Positions 1 to 6,569 of a stretch of DNA of 29,389 nt are shown here, piece by piece. The position numbers and the translations under genes were made by a program. Source of the stretch: RGIG3994 sp964461635 (GTDB taxonomy: Bacteria; Bacillota; Clostridia; Oscillospirales; CAG-272); assembly GCA_964461635.1 (NCBI GenBank), contig CAYWVC010000016.1:1-29389 (forward strand). Reading direction: 5' to 3'. The notes below the pieces were generated by a model. The model saw nothing but the letters and a program-made list of their open reading frames with translations, had not been told where the DNA came from and searched no databases. How positions within the stretch are numbered: position 1 is the stretch's first letter; each line of letters opens with the position of its first letter.

Positions 1-448
1 CGTCGGCGGTCAGAGTCTCGTTGTTGACGTTGTATACGATGGTCTTGAGGTCGTTGCCGGCGGGAGCGGAGATAACGACCTTCTTTGCTCCGGCGTTAAC
101 GTGCGCCATGGACTTCTCCTTGGAGCAGTAGAAACCGGTGCACTCAAGGACTACGTCGACACCGAGCTGTCCCCAGGGGCAGTTGTTGGCGTCCTTCTCG
201 GCGTAGATCTTGATCTCCTTGCCGTCTACGATGATGGAATTCTCGGTAGCGGTCACGGTGTGAACGTTCTCGCCGAGCTTTCCGCAGTAGGATCCCTGAG
301 CGGTATCATACTTGAGCAGGTGAGCGAGCATAGCGGGAGCGGTAAGGTCGTTGATAGCGACTACCTCGTAACCCTCTGCACCGAACATCTGACGGAATGC
401 AAGACGGCCAATGCGTCCGAAACCGTTAATGGCAACTTTTACTGACAT
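1..448 (-). CDS. gap: glyceraldehyde-3-phosphate dehydrogenase, N-terminal part (cut by window edge)
   Basis: NAD-dependent GAPDH of glycolysis, converting glyceraldehyde 3-phosphate to 1,3-bisphosphoglycerate in the cytosol. The minus strand opens with MSVKVAINGFGRIGRLAFRQ, the family's NAD-binding Rossmann start (INGFGRIGR), followed by VVAINDLT, LLKYDTAQG and ECTGFY, all in the usual order. About 149 codons are visible; the catalytic SCTTN region would lie beyond the left edge. The ATG at 448 is preceded by a strong GGAGG at 458-462. A promoter is visible at 497-525, so the gene is probably transcribed on its own. The identity is clear; completeness cannot be judged. Confidence 0.96.
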   Translation of the reverse strand, partial: MSVKVAINGFGRIGRLAFRQMFGAEGYEVVAINDLTAPAMLAHLLKYDTAQGSYCGKLGENVHTVTATENSIIVDGKEIKIYAEKDANNCPWGQLGVDVVLECTGFYCSKEKSMAHVNAGAKKVVISAPAGNDLKTIVYNVNNETLTAD

Positions 449-496
449 TTTTAATATCCTCCGTTAATTTAGATTATTAAAATCTTCCAAATACAT

Positions 497-525
497 ATTG
501 TAACCCAAATCCGCCGAATATACAA
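497..525 (-). promoter_or_regulatory. sigma-A type promoter of gap
   Basis: On the minus strand, TTGTAT (520-525) and TACAAT (497-502) are separated by exactly 17 bases. The -10 is one base from consensus and the -35 keeps only TTG. It lies about 50 bases upstream of the gap start. No convincing hairpin terminator was seen between this site and the end of the ligase gene at 610, so read-through from upstream is possible. Confidence 0.55.
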
Positions 526-609
526 GAGGTTTGTGCAAAATTTATCAATTTTGTCACTTTGCACCCCTCGCGTTGCGTTGACAGCGGGCTTTTTTGTGGC
601 ATTTGTGTA

Positions 610-2310
610 TTATTTGACGAGGTGGCGCTTGATTTTCTTTGACGTGGTCTTCTCAAATTCGGTGCGGCGGAGCTCTATCGCCTTTATCTGCTTGTAGGAG
701 ACGAGCCCGCGGTTCATTGTCGCGATATCCTCGTGCAGAGCTTTAACGATTTCGTCGTCGGTGGCGTTTGCCGGGAATTTTGAAAGGTCGGGGTAGATTA
801 TTGCGGTCAGCACAACGTTGTCGCCCTTGTTTCTGCCGACAACGATCCCTTCGGTGACGCGCGGAAGCTCGACAAGCTTATCCTCGATCTCCTCGGGGAA
901 AACGTTCTTCCCGTTTTCAAGAACTATCACGAATTTCTTTCTGCCGGTTATATAAATGTAGCCGTCGCGGTCCATATAGCCGATATCTCCGGTGCGGAAC
1001 CACCCGTCGAAGGTAAATGCCTCTGCCGTTGCCTCGGGGTTTTTGTAGTATCCGAGCATAACGTTGTCGCCTCTGACCTGTATCTCGCCCTCTTCAAACC
1101 CGTTGTCGTTTATGCGCTCGGCGTCAATACGCACACGGCAGCAATCCACGGCGGGACCGACCGAGCCGCGTTTGGGCGCGTAGTAGGGGTTGACCGAGAT
1201 GAGCGGCGAGCATTCGGTGATGCCGTAGCCCTCGTACACGTTGATGCCGATTTCCTCAAGACATTCGGCAATATCGGGGTTGAGTGCCGCTCCGCCGCAG
1301 ACGATCTTGTTAAGTCTGCCGCCGAAAGGTGCCAAAACGTCGCCGAACAGCTTGCGGCGCGGATCTATTCCGACCTTGCGCAACATTTCGGACATTGCCA
1401 TTGCCGCTGTCAGCTTCTTGTCGCGACCGGTCTTCTTCGCCTCGTCCCATATGCGCTTGTAGAAGGTATTTACGATCAGCGGCACGAGCACGAGTCCGGT
1501 GGGCTTGAATTCCTTGTAGTTCTTCAGCAGGTGCTTGAGTGAATCGTTGATGCCCACGCTCATACCGTAGCCGAGCGCGGCAAGCATACAGCAGAGCTCG
1601 TAGGTGTGGTGCAACGGGAGGGTAGATACGATGGTGTCGTCGGGATAGAAATCGACGGTAAGTCCCGCACCGTTCACCGCGGCGATGACGTTGCGCTCGG
1701 AGAGCATAACGCATTTGCTCGTGCCGGTGGTGCCGGAGGTGAAGAGCATAACCGCCATCCTGTCCTGCTCGCTCACCGGGAGCTTGTAGCCGTTTTTAAG
1801 CTCGGCTTTGCCCCGTGAGAGCAAGGAATTAAGTCCGATAACGCCGGTGCCATCCTCGGCACCGTCTGCGGGGGACATAGGAATGAACAGCTTTACGGTT
1901 TTGTGGGTTCCGATAATTCCGGCAAACTTTTCATTGAAGGTGCCGGAGTAGATCACAGCGTCCGCTTCCGCAAACTCCAAAAATCCGAGCATCTCGTTGA
2001 AGTCTAACTCGCGGTCAAGCGGTATGGCAACGTTGCCGGAGGCGATCGCGGCAACGTAGGAAGCGACCCATTCGGGGGAGGTCTCGCCGACTATGGCGAC
2101 CCTTTTGTTCCGGAGCCCGAGCGCGCTGAAGCCCGCACTTTCGCTGAGCATCAGCTCGGACAGCTCCCAATAGCTCATTTCGTGACGGTTGCGACCGCGA
2201 TCGAACCACATAAAGCTCGTCTTATTTCCGTGCTCGCGTATGATGTCGCAGAACATACGCATCGAATTCAGTACTTTAAACTGTCTTTCAACTTTTTTCT
2301 TTTTGTGCAT
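610..2310 (-). CDS. AMP-dependent synthetase / long-chain fatty acid-CoA ligase-like protein
   Basis: ANL-superfamily adenylating enzyme, 566 aa, the usual length for acyl-CoA ligases. Visible motifs in order: TSGTTGTSK phosphate loop at about 191-199, GYGITECSP adenine-binding motif at about 361-369, GWFRTGDIG hinge motif at about 436-444 and ITGRKKF at about 454-460. The C-terminal TTSKKIKRH carries the expected catalytic lysine (about K559). The family activates a carboxylate with ATP and then transfers it to CoA or a carrier protein. The long-chain fatty acid reading comes from the overall pattern (LPLHHTYE, LVPLIV); the actual substrate cannot be read from sequence. The ATG at 2310 has AAAGGAG about 8 bases upstream. 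It follows the zinc-ribbon gene by 28 bases and is probably cotranscribed with it. Confidence 0.88.
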   Translation of the reverse strand: MHKKKKVERQFKVLNSMRMFCDIIREHGNKTSFMWFDRGRNRHEMSYWELSELMLSESAGFSALGLRNKRVAIVGETSPEWVASYVAAIASGNVAIPLDRELDFNEMLGFLEFAEADAVIYSGTFNEKFAGIIGTHKTVKLFIPMSPADGAEDGTGVIGLNSLLSRGKAELKNGYKLPVSEQDRMAVMLFTSGTTGTSKCVMLSERNVIAAVNGAGLTVDFYPDDTIVSTLPLHHTYELCCMLAALGYGMSVGINDSLKHLLKNYKEFKPTGLVLVPLIVNTFYKRIWDEAKKTGRDKKLTAAMAMSEMLRKVGIDPRRKLFGDVLAPFGGRLNKIVCGGAALNPDIAECLEEIGINVYEGYGITECSPLISVNPYYAPKRGSVGPAVDCCRVRIDAERINDNGFEEGEIQVRGDNVMLGYYKNPEATAEAFTFDGWFRTGDIGYMDRDGYIYITGRKKFVIVLENGKNVFPEEIEDKLVELPRVTEGIVVGRNKGDNVVLTAIIYPDLSKFPANATDDEIVKALHEDIATMNRGLVSYKQIKAIELRRTEFEKTTSKKIKRHLVK

Positions 2311-2338
2311 AACGTTATCTCCTTTTCAGATCGGGAAA

Positions 2339-2761
2339 TTATCCCTTTACGCCGAAGCGCTCCTTGCACCGAGGGCATATGACGGTGTGCTTGCCTTTGG
2401 CGCGCGGCAGACGGATCACGGCGTGACATTTCGGACATTTGCGGTATACGTGCGTTTTTGCGTCGCGTATGCGGAAGAATTGGAGCTTGAAAAATCTCCC
2501 TATCCGCTTGAAGAAACCGAAGAATGCCCGGCATTCCGCCGCGCGACGCTTTCTGTCGTGCGAGAACGTTCGGAACGTCGCGTAGCCGAAGAGCGCGGCG
2601 GCGGGTATCCAGAACGCCCAATGAATGATGGCGGCGAGGAAGGCGAAGATAAGTGCTGCGGTGCTGAGAACGTAATAAAGATAGTCGATCCCGTACATCC
2701 CGCCGAACGTGCGATAAAGCCATTGCTTGAATTTACCCATATTCCACTTACCGAAGCTCAT
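2339..2761 (-). CDS. small membrane protein with C-terminal zinc ribbon, function unknown
   Basis: 140 aa if translation begins at the ATG at 2761. Residues about 28-62 form one long or two short hydrophobic segments, followed by a very basic stretch (HDRKRR, FFKRIGRFFK). At the C-terminus CPKC (109-112) and CPRC (129-132) are spaced like a rubredoxin/zinc-ribbon knuckle pair and should bind one zinc. I do not recognise a named family. A TTG at 2812 in the same frame would add 17 residues and an ATG at 2740 would remove 7; none has an ideally placed ribosome site, so the start is uncertain. A TATAAT box lies upstream at 2826-2831 on this strand, but without a good -35. It probably shares a transcript with the acyl-CoA ligase downstream. 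Confidence 0.7.
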   Translation of the reverse strand: MSFGKWNMGKFKQWLYRTFGGMYGIDYLYYVLSTAALIFAFLAAIIHWAFWIPAAALFGYATFRTFSHDRKRRAAECRAFFGFFKRIGRFFKLQFFRIRDAKTHVYRKCPKCHAVIRLPRAKGKHTVICPRCKERFGVKG

Positions 2762-2894
2762 TGCGCGAAGAGCTTTTTCCTTTCCTGCGTAGGCGTGCCT
2801 TGCCTTTCGCAACTAATACACAATCATTATATAATGTATATTTTAACAAAGCAGGAAAGTTACTGTAAAATTTTTGGGACGCTGTGAGCGAAAC

Positions 2895-2918
2895 AAAAAA
2901 AGACCGCAAATGCGGTCT
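2895..2918 (-). terminator. rho-independent terminator
   Basis: On the minus strand a perfect 7-bp stem (AGACCGC / GCGGTCT, loop ATTT) is followed directly by seven T. It ends transcripts coming from the non-coding element at 2938-3087 and any read-through from the ECF gene at 3173-3694. Confidence 0.88.
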
Positions 2919-2988
2919 CGGACGTTCATAAAAGTGCAAAAAAAGAAGGTCGGTCTGACCAACGTTGGGGGACGTACGGTCAGACCGT

Positions 2989-3008
2989 GTCTGCACGGCC
3001 GTGCAGAC
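2989..3008. repeat. 20-bp perfect palindrome
   Basis: GTCTGCACGG followed at once by its exact reverse complement. It lies between two further inverted repeats (2951-2987 and 3023-3052). As RNA it would be a short hairpin; as DNA it could be a dyad operator. No copy was noticed elsewhere in the window. Confidence 0.8.
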
Positions 3009-3093
3009 GGAATGTATAAATTGGCAAGCGGTTTAGAGGGGGGCTGCTTGCCGGATGATAAGCGAATGAGAAAGTATACTTCACATCACCCGT

Positions 3094-3122
3094 ATTATAT
3101 CACGCGCAACGTTAATGCACAA
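3094..3122 (-). promoter_or_regulatory. sigma-A type promoter of the candidate small RNA
   Basis: On the minus strand, TTGTGC (3117-3122) and a perfect TATAAT (3094-3099) are separated by 17 bases. The next downstream protein gene starts more than 300 bases later, beyond two terminator-like hairpins. This promoter therefore most likely serves the non-coding element. Confidence 0.6.
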
Positions 3123-3172
3123 GGCACCGAAACGGACAATTTACAATAAGTTTAATTTGAAGTCCGATTTCG

Positions 3173-3694
3173 TTAATTTTCAAGCGAGAAAAACGCCCGA
3201 AGTCGCGTATTCGCGTCAAGGATCGAGGCAAACACCGCAAATATTGCAATGCCGGCGAGCTCCTGAAGCAGATTCAGCGGAATCTCGGCAAGGCAGACGG
3301 TCAGGTTTCCCTGTACGAGCGAGCCGTAAAGGTAATATCCGGCGATATTGCAAAAGGCTCCGATTGCCAGCGCGATGAAATTGCGGACACAGAGCAGGCG
3401 CTTGGCTTTGCGGTCAAATGCTATGACGGACAGCCCTTTTATGACCACGGTTGCGGGAATCCATACGGGGTATCCGCCGAGCAGATCGGAGAGCCCTCCG
3501 CCGAGAGCCGCGGCGATAGCCGAGAACGGAAGCGGCAGGATCACTGCGGCGATGTAGGCGAACCCGTCACCGAGGTGGATATAGCCTATGGGGGTCGGCA
3601 CCTTGAAAACAAATGTACCGACGAAGATCAGCGACGACAGTACCGCCGTAAAAACGATTATGAAAATATACTTTTTACTGTTGGAGCGTTTCAA
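3173..3694 (-). CDS. ECF transporter S component-like membrane protein
   Basis: 173 aa, highly hydrophobic, with about five to six membrane segments. The N-terminal basic stretch, the first membrane helix and the GYIHLGDGFAYIAAVILP segment, followed by a glycine-rich GGGLSDLLGG, match the substrate-binding S subunits of energy-coupling factor vitamin transporters. The S component binds a vitamin or precursor and works with a shared EcfA/EcfA'/EcfT module, which is not in this window. The substrate cannot be assigned. The start is a TTG at 3694: GAGG lies 7 bases upstream and no in-frame ATG fits. A perfect consensus promoter lies just upstream. Confidence 0.75.
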   Translation of the reverse strand: MKRSNSKKYIFIIVFTAVLSSLIFVGTFVFKVPTPIGYIHLGDGFAYIAAVILPLPFSAIAAALGGGLSDLLGGYPVWIPATVVIKGLSVIAFDRKAKRLLCVRNFIALAIGAFCNIAGYYLYGSLVQGNLTVCLAEIPLNLLQELAGIAIFAVFASILDANTRLRAFFSLEN

Positions 3695-3735
3695 ATTTAT
3701 ACCTCGCTTTTTTGCATTGTCGAATTTTGGTTAAC

Positions 3736-3764
3736 ATTATACTCCTGAATATTTTGATTGTCAA
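3736..3764 (-). promoter_or_regulatory. perfect consensus sigma-A promoter of the ECF S-component gene
   Basis: On the minus strand TTGACA (3759-3764) and TATAAT (3736-3741) are separated by exactly 17 bases, with both hexamers identical to consensus. It sits within 45 bases of the ECF start at 3694, directly after the desulfurase stop codon. No riboswitch fits in the short leader, so the gene looks strongly and constitutively expressed. Confidence 0.85.
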
Positions 3765-3779
3765 GTACGAACCGTTAAT

Positions 3780-4898
3780 TTAAAGCTCCGACAGCACGGA
3801 AAAGATCCGATCGGCGTCATTTGTTTTATTGAACACGCCGAAGCTTATTCGAACCGCGCCGCCACGCTCGGTTCCGAGGGTCCTGTGCCCGAGTGCCGAG
3901 CAATGATAGCCCCCGCGTACGCAGATGCCGGCGCGCGACAGCTTGGCGGCAACTCGCTCGGACGGCTGTCCGTCGATGTTGAACAGCAGGACGGGGCCCT
4001 CGCATTCGGGACGGTAGACGTGTAATCCCGGTATGGAGCTCAAACGCTCGCGGTACGTCGAGAACAGCTTGCTTTCGGTATCTTTTATGTATCCGATGCC
4101 AAGGCGGGAGACGAATTTTATCCCCTCGTTAAGCGCCGCGATCGCGGGGGTCGGGGGCGTTCCCGCTTCGTACCTTTCGGGTGGGAGCTCCGGCATCGCT
4201 CCTTCAAGCGAGTTGACCCCGCTGCCGCCCTCGGTCAAGGTGTCGGGAAGCACTCCATCGGCAAGGCAGATCGCACCGCACCCCTGTATGCCGTAGAGTC
4301 CTTTGTGCCCGGGGAGGCAGAGTGCGTCTATTTTGTCGGCAACGAGGTCGATCGGCGCATGCCCCGCCGATTGCGCGGCATCGACGACGAATAACAGTCT
4401 GTGAGCCTTGCAGAAGTGCCCAATATCGCGTATGGGCATCACCTCCGACGTCAGGTTCGGACAGTGCGTGCAGATCACCATTTTCGTGCTCGGACGGAGC
4501 TTTTGGCATATGGCGCTGACGGCATCGCGGGTCGGATGAGTTCTGAAAACGTCAAAGCTCACGCTTCCTTCGGCGGCAAGGCGCTGAACGGGGCGATAGA
4601 CGGCATTATGCTCCATATCGGATATTATAACGTGATCGCCGCGATGAAGCAGTCCCTTTATCGCGATATTCAGCGCGTGGGTCGTGTTAAGGGTGAAGAT
4701 AACTCGCTCGGGCGCACCGACTCCGAAGAATGCAGATAGCCGCTCCCGGCATTCAAAGATCTTTTCGGAGGCTCTTAGCGAAAGCTCGTGCGCACCGCGG
4801 CCGGGGTTTCCGCAGTATTCTCTTATGCATCGCGAGACCTCCGCCGACACGGACGGCGGCTTCGGAAAGGTCGTCGCGGCGTTGTCAAGGTATATCAC
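3780..4898 (-). CDS. cysteine desulfurase / selenocysteine lyase-like aminotransferase class V
   Basis: 372-aa PLP enzyme of the NifS/CsdA fold. Visible residues: LDNAATTFPKP at the start, EHNAV (His97, PLP stacking), VVDAAQSAG (Asp173), LPGHKG with the Schiff-base lysine K199, and RGGYHCSALGHRTLGT with the catalytic cysteine C333, then VRISFG near the C-terminus. Enzymes of this kind take sulfur or selenium from cysteine or selenocysteine and pass it on through the loop cysteine. It fits the subgroup often found beside DUF3343 proteins in Firmicutes. The start is a GTG at 4898 overlapping the DUF3343 stop (GTGA), so translation is probably coupled. The segment CTHCPNLTSEVMP differs from the usual SNVTG motif. 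Confidence 0.85.
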   Translation of the reverse strand: MIYLDNAATTFPKPPSVSAEVSRCIREYCGNPGRGAHELSLRASEKIFECRERLSAFFGVGAPERVIFTLNTTHALNIAIKGLLHRGDHVIISDMEHNAVYRPVQRLAAEGSVSFDVFRTHPTRDAVSAICQKLRPSTKMVICTHCPNLTSEVMPIRDIGHFCKAHRLLFVVDAAQSAGHAPIDLVADKIDALCLPGHKGLYGIQGCGAICLADGVLPDTLTEGGSGVNSLEGAMPELPPERYEAGTPPTPAIAALNEGIKFVSRLGIGYIKDTESKLFSTYRERLSSIPGLHVYRPECEGPVLLFNIDGQPSERVAAKLSRAGICVRGGYHCSALGHRTLGTERGGAVRISFGVFNKTNDADRIFSVLSEL

Positions 4899-5143
4899 AC
4901 GAGCTCACCGCTTCCTTTGACGTATTGTGTAACGTTCAAATGCGCATTGGCAAGCGCTCGGCGGGCGGAGCTTGTATCCCCGCAATAGAAGGTCACCCCG
5001 TAGGTGCACCCGCGGCGGGTCGCCGAAGAATCGAGCTTAACGATGTATGAGTAGATACCGACGGCAGAGAGCGCCTTTTGCGCCTTGAGCGCGTACGTCA
5101 CAGAGCTCAGTGCCGCCGTGCAGAGTTCTTCCTTCGAATTCAT
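4895..5143 (-). CDS. DUF3343 family, putative Se/S carrier-like protein
   Basis: 82-aa soluble protein matching the DUF3343 (putative Se/S carrier-like) pattern: a short alpha/beta fold with RRGCTYGVTFYCGDTSSARRAL, where C46 and C54 are candidates for carrying a persulfide or perselenide. The ATG at 5143 is chosen because AAGGA precedes it and because the longer frame upstream has no family similarity. Its stop overlaps the GTG start of the desulfurase-like gene by four bases, and ylbJ lies 52 bases upstream. The inferred role is to receive sulfur or selenium from the neighbouring enzyme; this is not shown by sequence alone. Confidence 0.7.
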   Translation of the reverse strand: MNSKEELCTAALSSVTYALKAQKALSAVGIYSYIVKLDSSATRRGCTYGVTFYCGDTSSARRALANAHLNVTQYVKGSGELV

Positions 5144-5195
5144 TTTATGTCCGTCCTTTCCCGGCAGACTTATTGACGTTGCTTGCCGTTCAACG

Positions 5196-6179
5196 TCAGT
5201 ATATGTCGAATCGGGCGAGGTTGACAAGGAGCATTATCAGGAAGGCGGTCAGTCCGCGTAGGGCGGAGGTCGCAAAATATTTGCCGAGCGAGAGCTCACG
5301 CGGGGACACGGACATAATCTGGCAATGCACGGCGAGCCCCGTCCACCCGAGTGCGAATGCCGTTAAGGGCAGCGAAGCGGCACCTGTCTCAGCGGATGCG
5401 GCACAGCCTCCGCTTAGCTCAAGCAGAGCGGCAACTGCGGCTCCGACTGCGGGGGGCAGAATGCTCACGAGCGGATCTGCCAGCGCCGTCAACGACGCGA
5501 AAAAAGCCGAGTAGACACAGAGCCTCAGCATAGCTGAAGCGGCAGAGCTTACCGAGTCGGTAAGCACGAGCCTTAATGATTTTTTGTCCTCGGCAGTTTG
5601 CAGACAGACGTTTGGCACGGTGCCGCGGTTGCGTTGCCTGCGTCCGGGGAGCGAAAGAAGGATCCCGGCTACAAGTGAAAGGGTCAGGAGTATGGCAAAA
5701 AGCGCGATCCCGCAGACTTTGGAGCCGAGCATACCTGCCCCGACGGCATTTATCGCAAAAGCGGGAGAGGGAAGATTGCAAAAGCAGATTAGTCGCTCGG
5801 CTTCGTCCTTCGACACTGCGCCGCGCAGGTAAAGCTCACCGACGCTTTTTGCTCCCACGGGAAAGCCGCAGAGGAAGCCGAGGACGATCGGGATAATCGC
5901 CTCGCTCGGCAGGTCAAAGAAAAAGCGCGTCACGCCCTCGAGCCCCCTGCTTCGCCGCGAGGTATCGGTCATCCCGGTCAGAACTCCCGCGAGCACCGCA
6001 CAGGGGAGGATAGCCGGAATGACGGCGGTTGCGCTGAGCTTCAGCGAGGTGAGAACGGCGTTGCGGGCATTTCCGCCGTCGAGTATCAGTATGACTGTCA
6101 GTGCTGCGGTGATAACGGGAAGGATCCGCCTGCCTGCCGCTATCCGCCGTCGGTCGGTATATTTTTTGATATCAGTCAT
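5196..6179 (-). CDS. ylbJ: YlbJ-like sporulation membrane protein (nucleoside-recognition/Gate domain)
   Basis: 327-aa polytopic membrane protein with about eight hydrophobic segments. Diagnostic stretches are GFLCGFPVGAK (101-111), CNLPSPAFAI (134-143), ELSGG (254-258) and GWTGLAVHCQIMS (278-290), which together fit YlbJ. In Bacillus subtilis YlbJ is mother-cell expressed and needed for spore cortex formation and heat resistance. The ATG at 6179 is preferred over a GTG at 6197 because GAGGGTGA lies just upstream of it. It is transcribed divergently from another sporulation gene, yqfC, across a short region with a near-palindrome. It is somewhat shorter than the B. subtilis protein. Confidence 0.8.
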   Translation of the reverse strand: MTDIKKYTDRRRIAAGRRILPVITAALTVILILDGGNARNAVLTSLKLSATAVIPAILPCAVLAGVLTGMTDTSRRSRGLEGVTRFFFDLPSEAIIPIVLGFLCGFPVGAKSVGELYLRGAVSKDEAERLICFCNLPSPAFAINAVGAGMLGSKVCGIALFAILLTLSLVAGILLSLPGRRQRNRGTVPNVCLQTAEDKKSLRLVLTDSVSSAASAMLRLCVYSAFFASLTALADPLVSILPPAVGAAVAALLELSGGCAASAETGAASLPLTAFALGWTGLAVHCQIMSVSPRELSLGKYFATSALRGLTAFLIMLLVNLARFDIY

Positions 6180-6191
6180 TCGCTCACCCTC

Positions 6192-6216
6192 TTTCACATA
6201 AATATATTTTGTGAAA
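6192..6216. promoter_or_regulatory. 25-bp near-palindrome between divergent sporulation genes
   Basis: Arms TTTCACA (6192-6198) and TGTGAAA (6210-6216) enclose TAAATATATTT, whose last ten bases are themselves palindromic. It sits between the ylbJ start (6179) and the yqfC start (6243). It could be a shared operator or the AT-rich core of back-to-back sporulation promoters. Boxes vaguely like sigma-E (TCATATC read on the minus strand, AATATAT read on the plus strand) are present but too weak to assert. Confidence 0.45.
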
Positions 6217-6242
6217 TGCTTTGATATGAGGGGAAACTGAGT

Positions 6243-6521
6243 ATGAAGGGAAAACGCGGACTAAGGGCACTGCTCACTGCCGCCGACGTGGACGCGGGAG
6301 CGGAGTTTTACGCCGAGCTTCGCGGCGATATGAGCATTTCCGTTATCGGATGCCGCGGCATTGCCGAGTACGGGGACAGCCGTATCGTGTTACGTTATTG
6401 CAGTGGGCTTATTTCGGTTTCGGGCAACGGGCTTATCTGTGACAGCTACGTTAACGGTGCAGTGATAATCAGCGGGGAGATAACGTCGGTTGAAATAGCC
6501 CGAGCTCGCCGTGCGGGATGA
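6243..6521 (+). CDS. yqfC: sporulation protein YqfC (YabP/YqfC family)
   Basis: 92-aa soluble protein of the YabP/YqfC family, with the family's compact beta-rich pattern (MSISVIGCRGIAEYGDSRIVLRYCSG, then IISGEITSVEI). In Bacillus yqfC is a mother-cell gene next to yqfD; here it opens the yqfC-yqfD-phoH-ybeY-era-recO run. The ATG at 6243 has GAGGGG 9 bases upstream. The match rests on pattern plus position directly before yqfD. Confidence 0.85.
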   Translation: MKGKRGLRALLTAADVDAGAEFYAELRGDMSISVIGCRGIAEYGDSRIVLRYCSGLISVSGNGLICDSYVNGAVIISGEITSVEIARARRAG

Positions 6522-6569
6522 CGAAGCTTTTTTGCTTTTGACGGATTCAGCCGAGTCGGAGGTGTCGAA

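Larger units (their letters stand above)
2895..3087 (-). ncRNA. candidate stand-alone small RNA with C-rich hairpin loops
   Basis: A 411-base stretch (2762-3172) has no credible protein gene but is highly organised on the minus strand. A promoter (3094-3122) predicts a start near 3087. The RNA would then form three successive perfect-arm hairpins. The first is at 3023-3052: arms GGCAAGC/GCTTGCC with a 16-nt loop containing six C in a row. The second is a 20-nt palindrome at 2989-3008. The third is at 2951-2987: 10-bp arms CGGTCTGACC/GGTCAGACCG, an inner ACGT/ACGT pair and a CCCCCA loop. The third is followed by a T7 run at 2938-2944, and a second, perfect terminator lies at 2895-2918. The expected RNA is about 150-190 nt. 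The C-rich loops resemble the SD-targeting loops known from Firmicute regulatory RNAs. I do not recognise it as 6S, SRP RNA, tmRNA or a riboswitch. Confidence 0.6.

Noticed and set aside
540..609. A terminator between the acyl-CoA ligase gene and gap
   Set aside because: T and A runs are present but no stable stem is positioned before them on the minus strand.
2986..3084. A 32-codon GTG-start frame on the minus strand inside the candidate small RNA
   Set aside because: It would be almost leaderless, has no ribosome site, covers the hairpins, and shows no protein-like features; it most likely arises by chance.
2895..3087. 6S RNA, SRP RNA or T-box identity for the structured region
   Set aside because: The 5' and 3' ends do not pair as in 6S RNA, the SRP GGAAGCAGCC-type apical motif is not present in the right context, and there is no T-box core sequence.
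2874..3149. A 91-codon open frame on the plus strand through the same region
   Set aside because: It has no ribosome site and runs across palindromes and terminators of the opposite strand; its composition is not protein-like.
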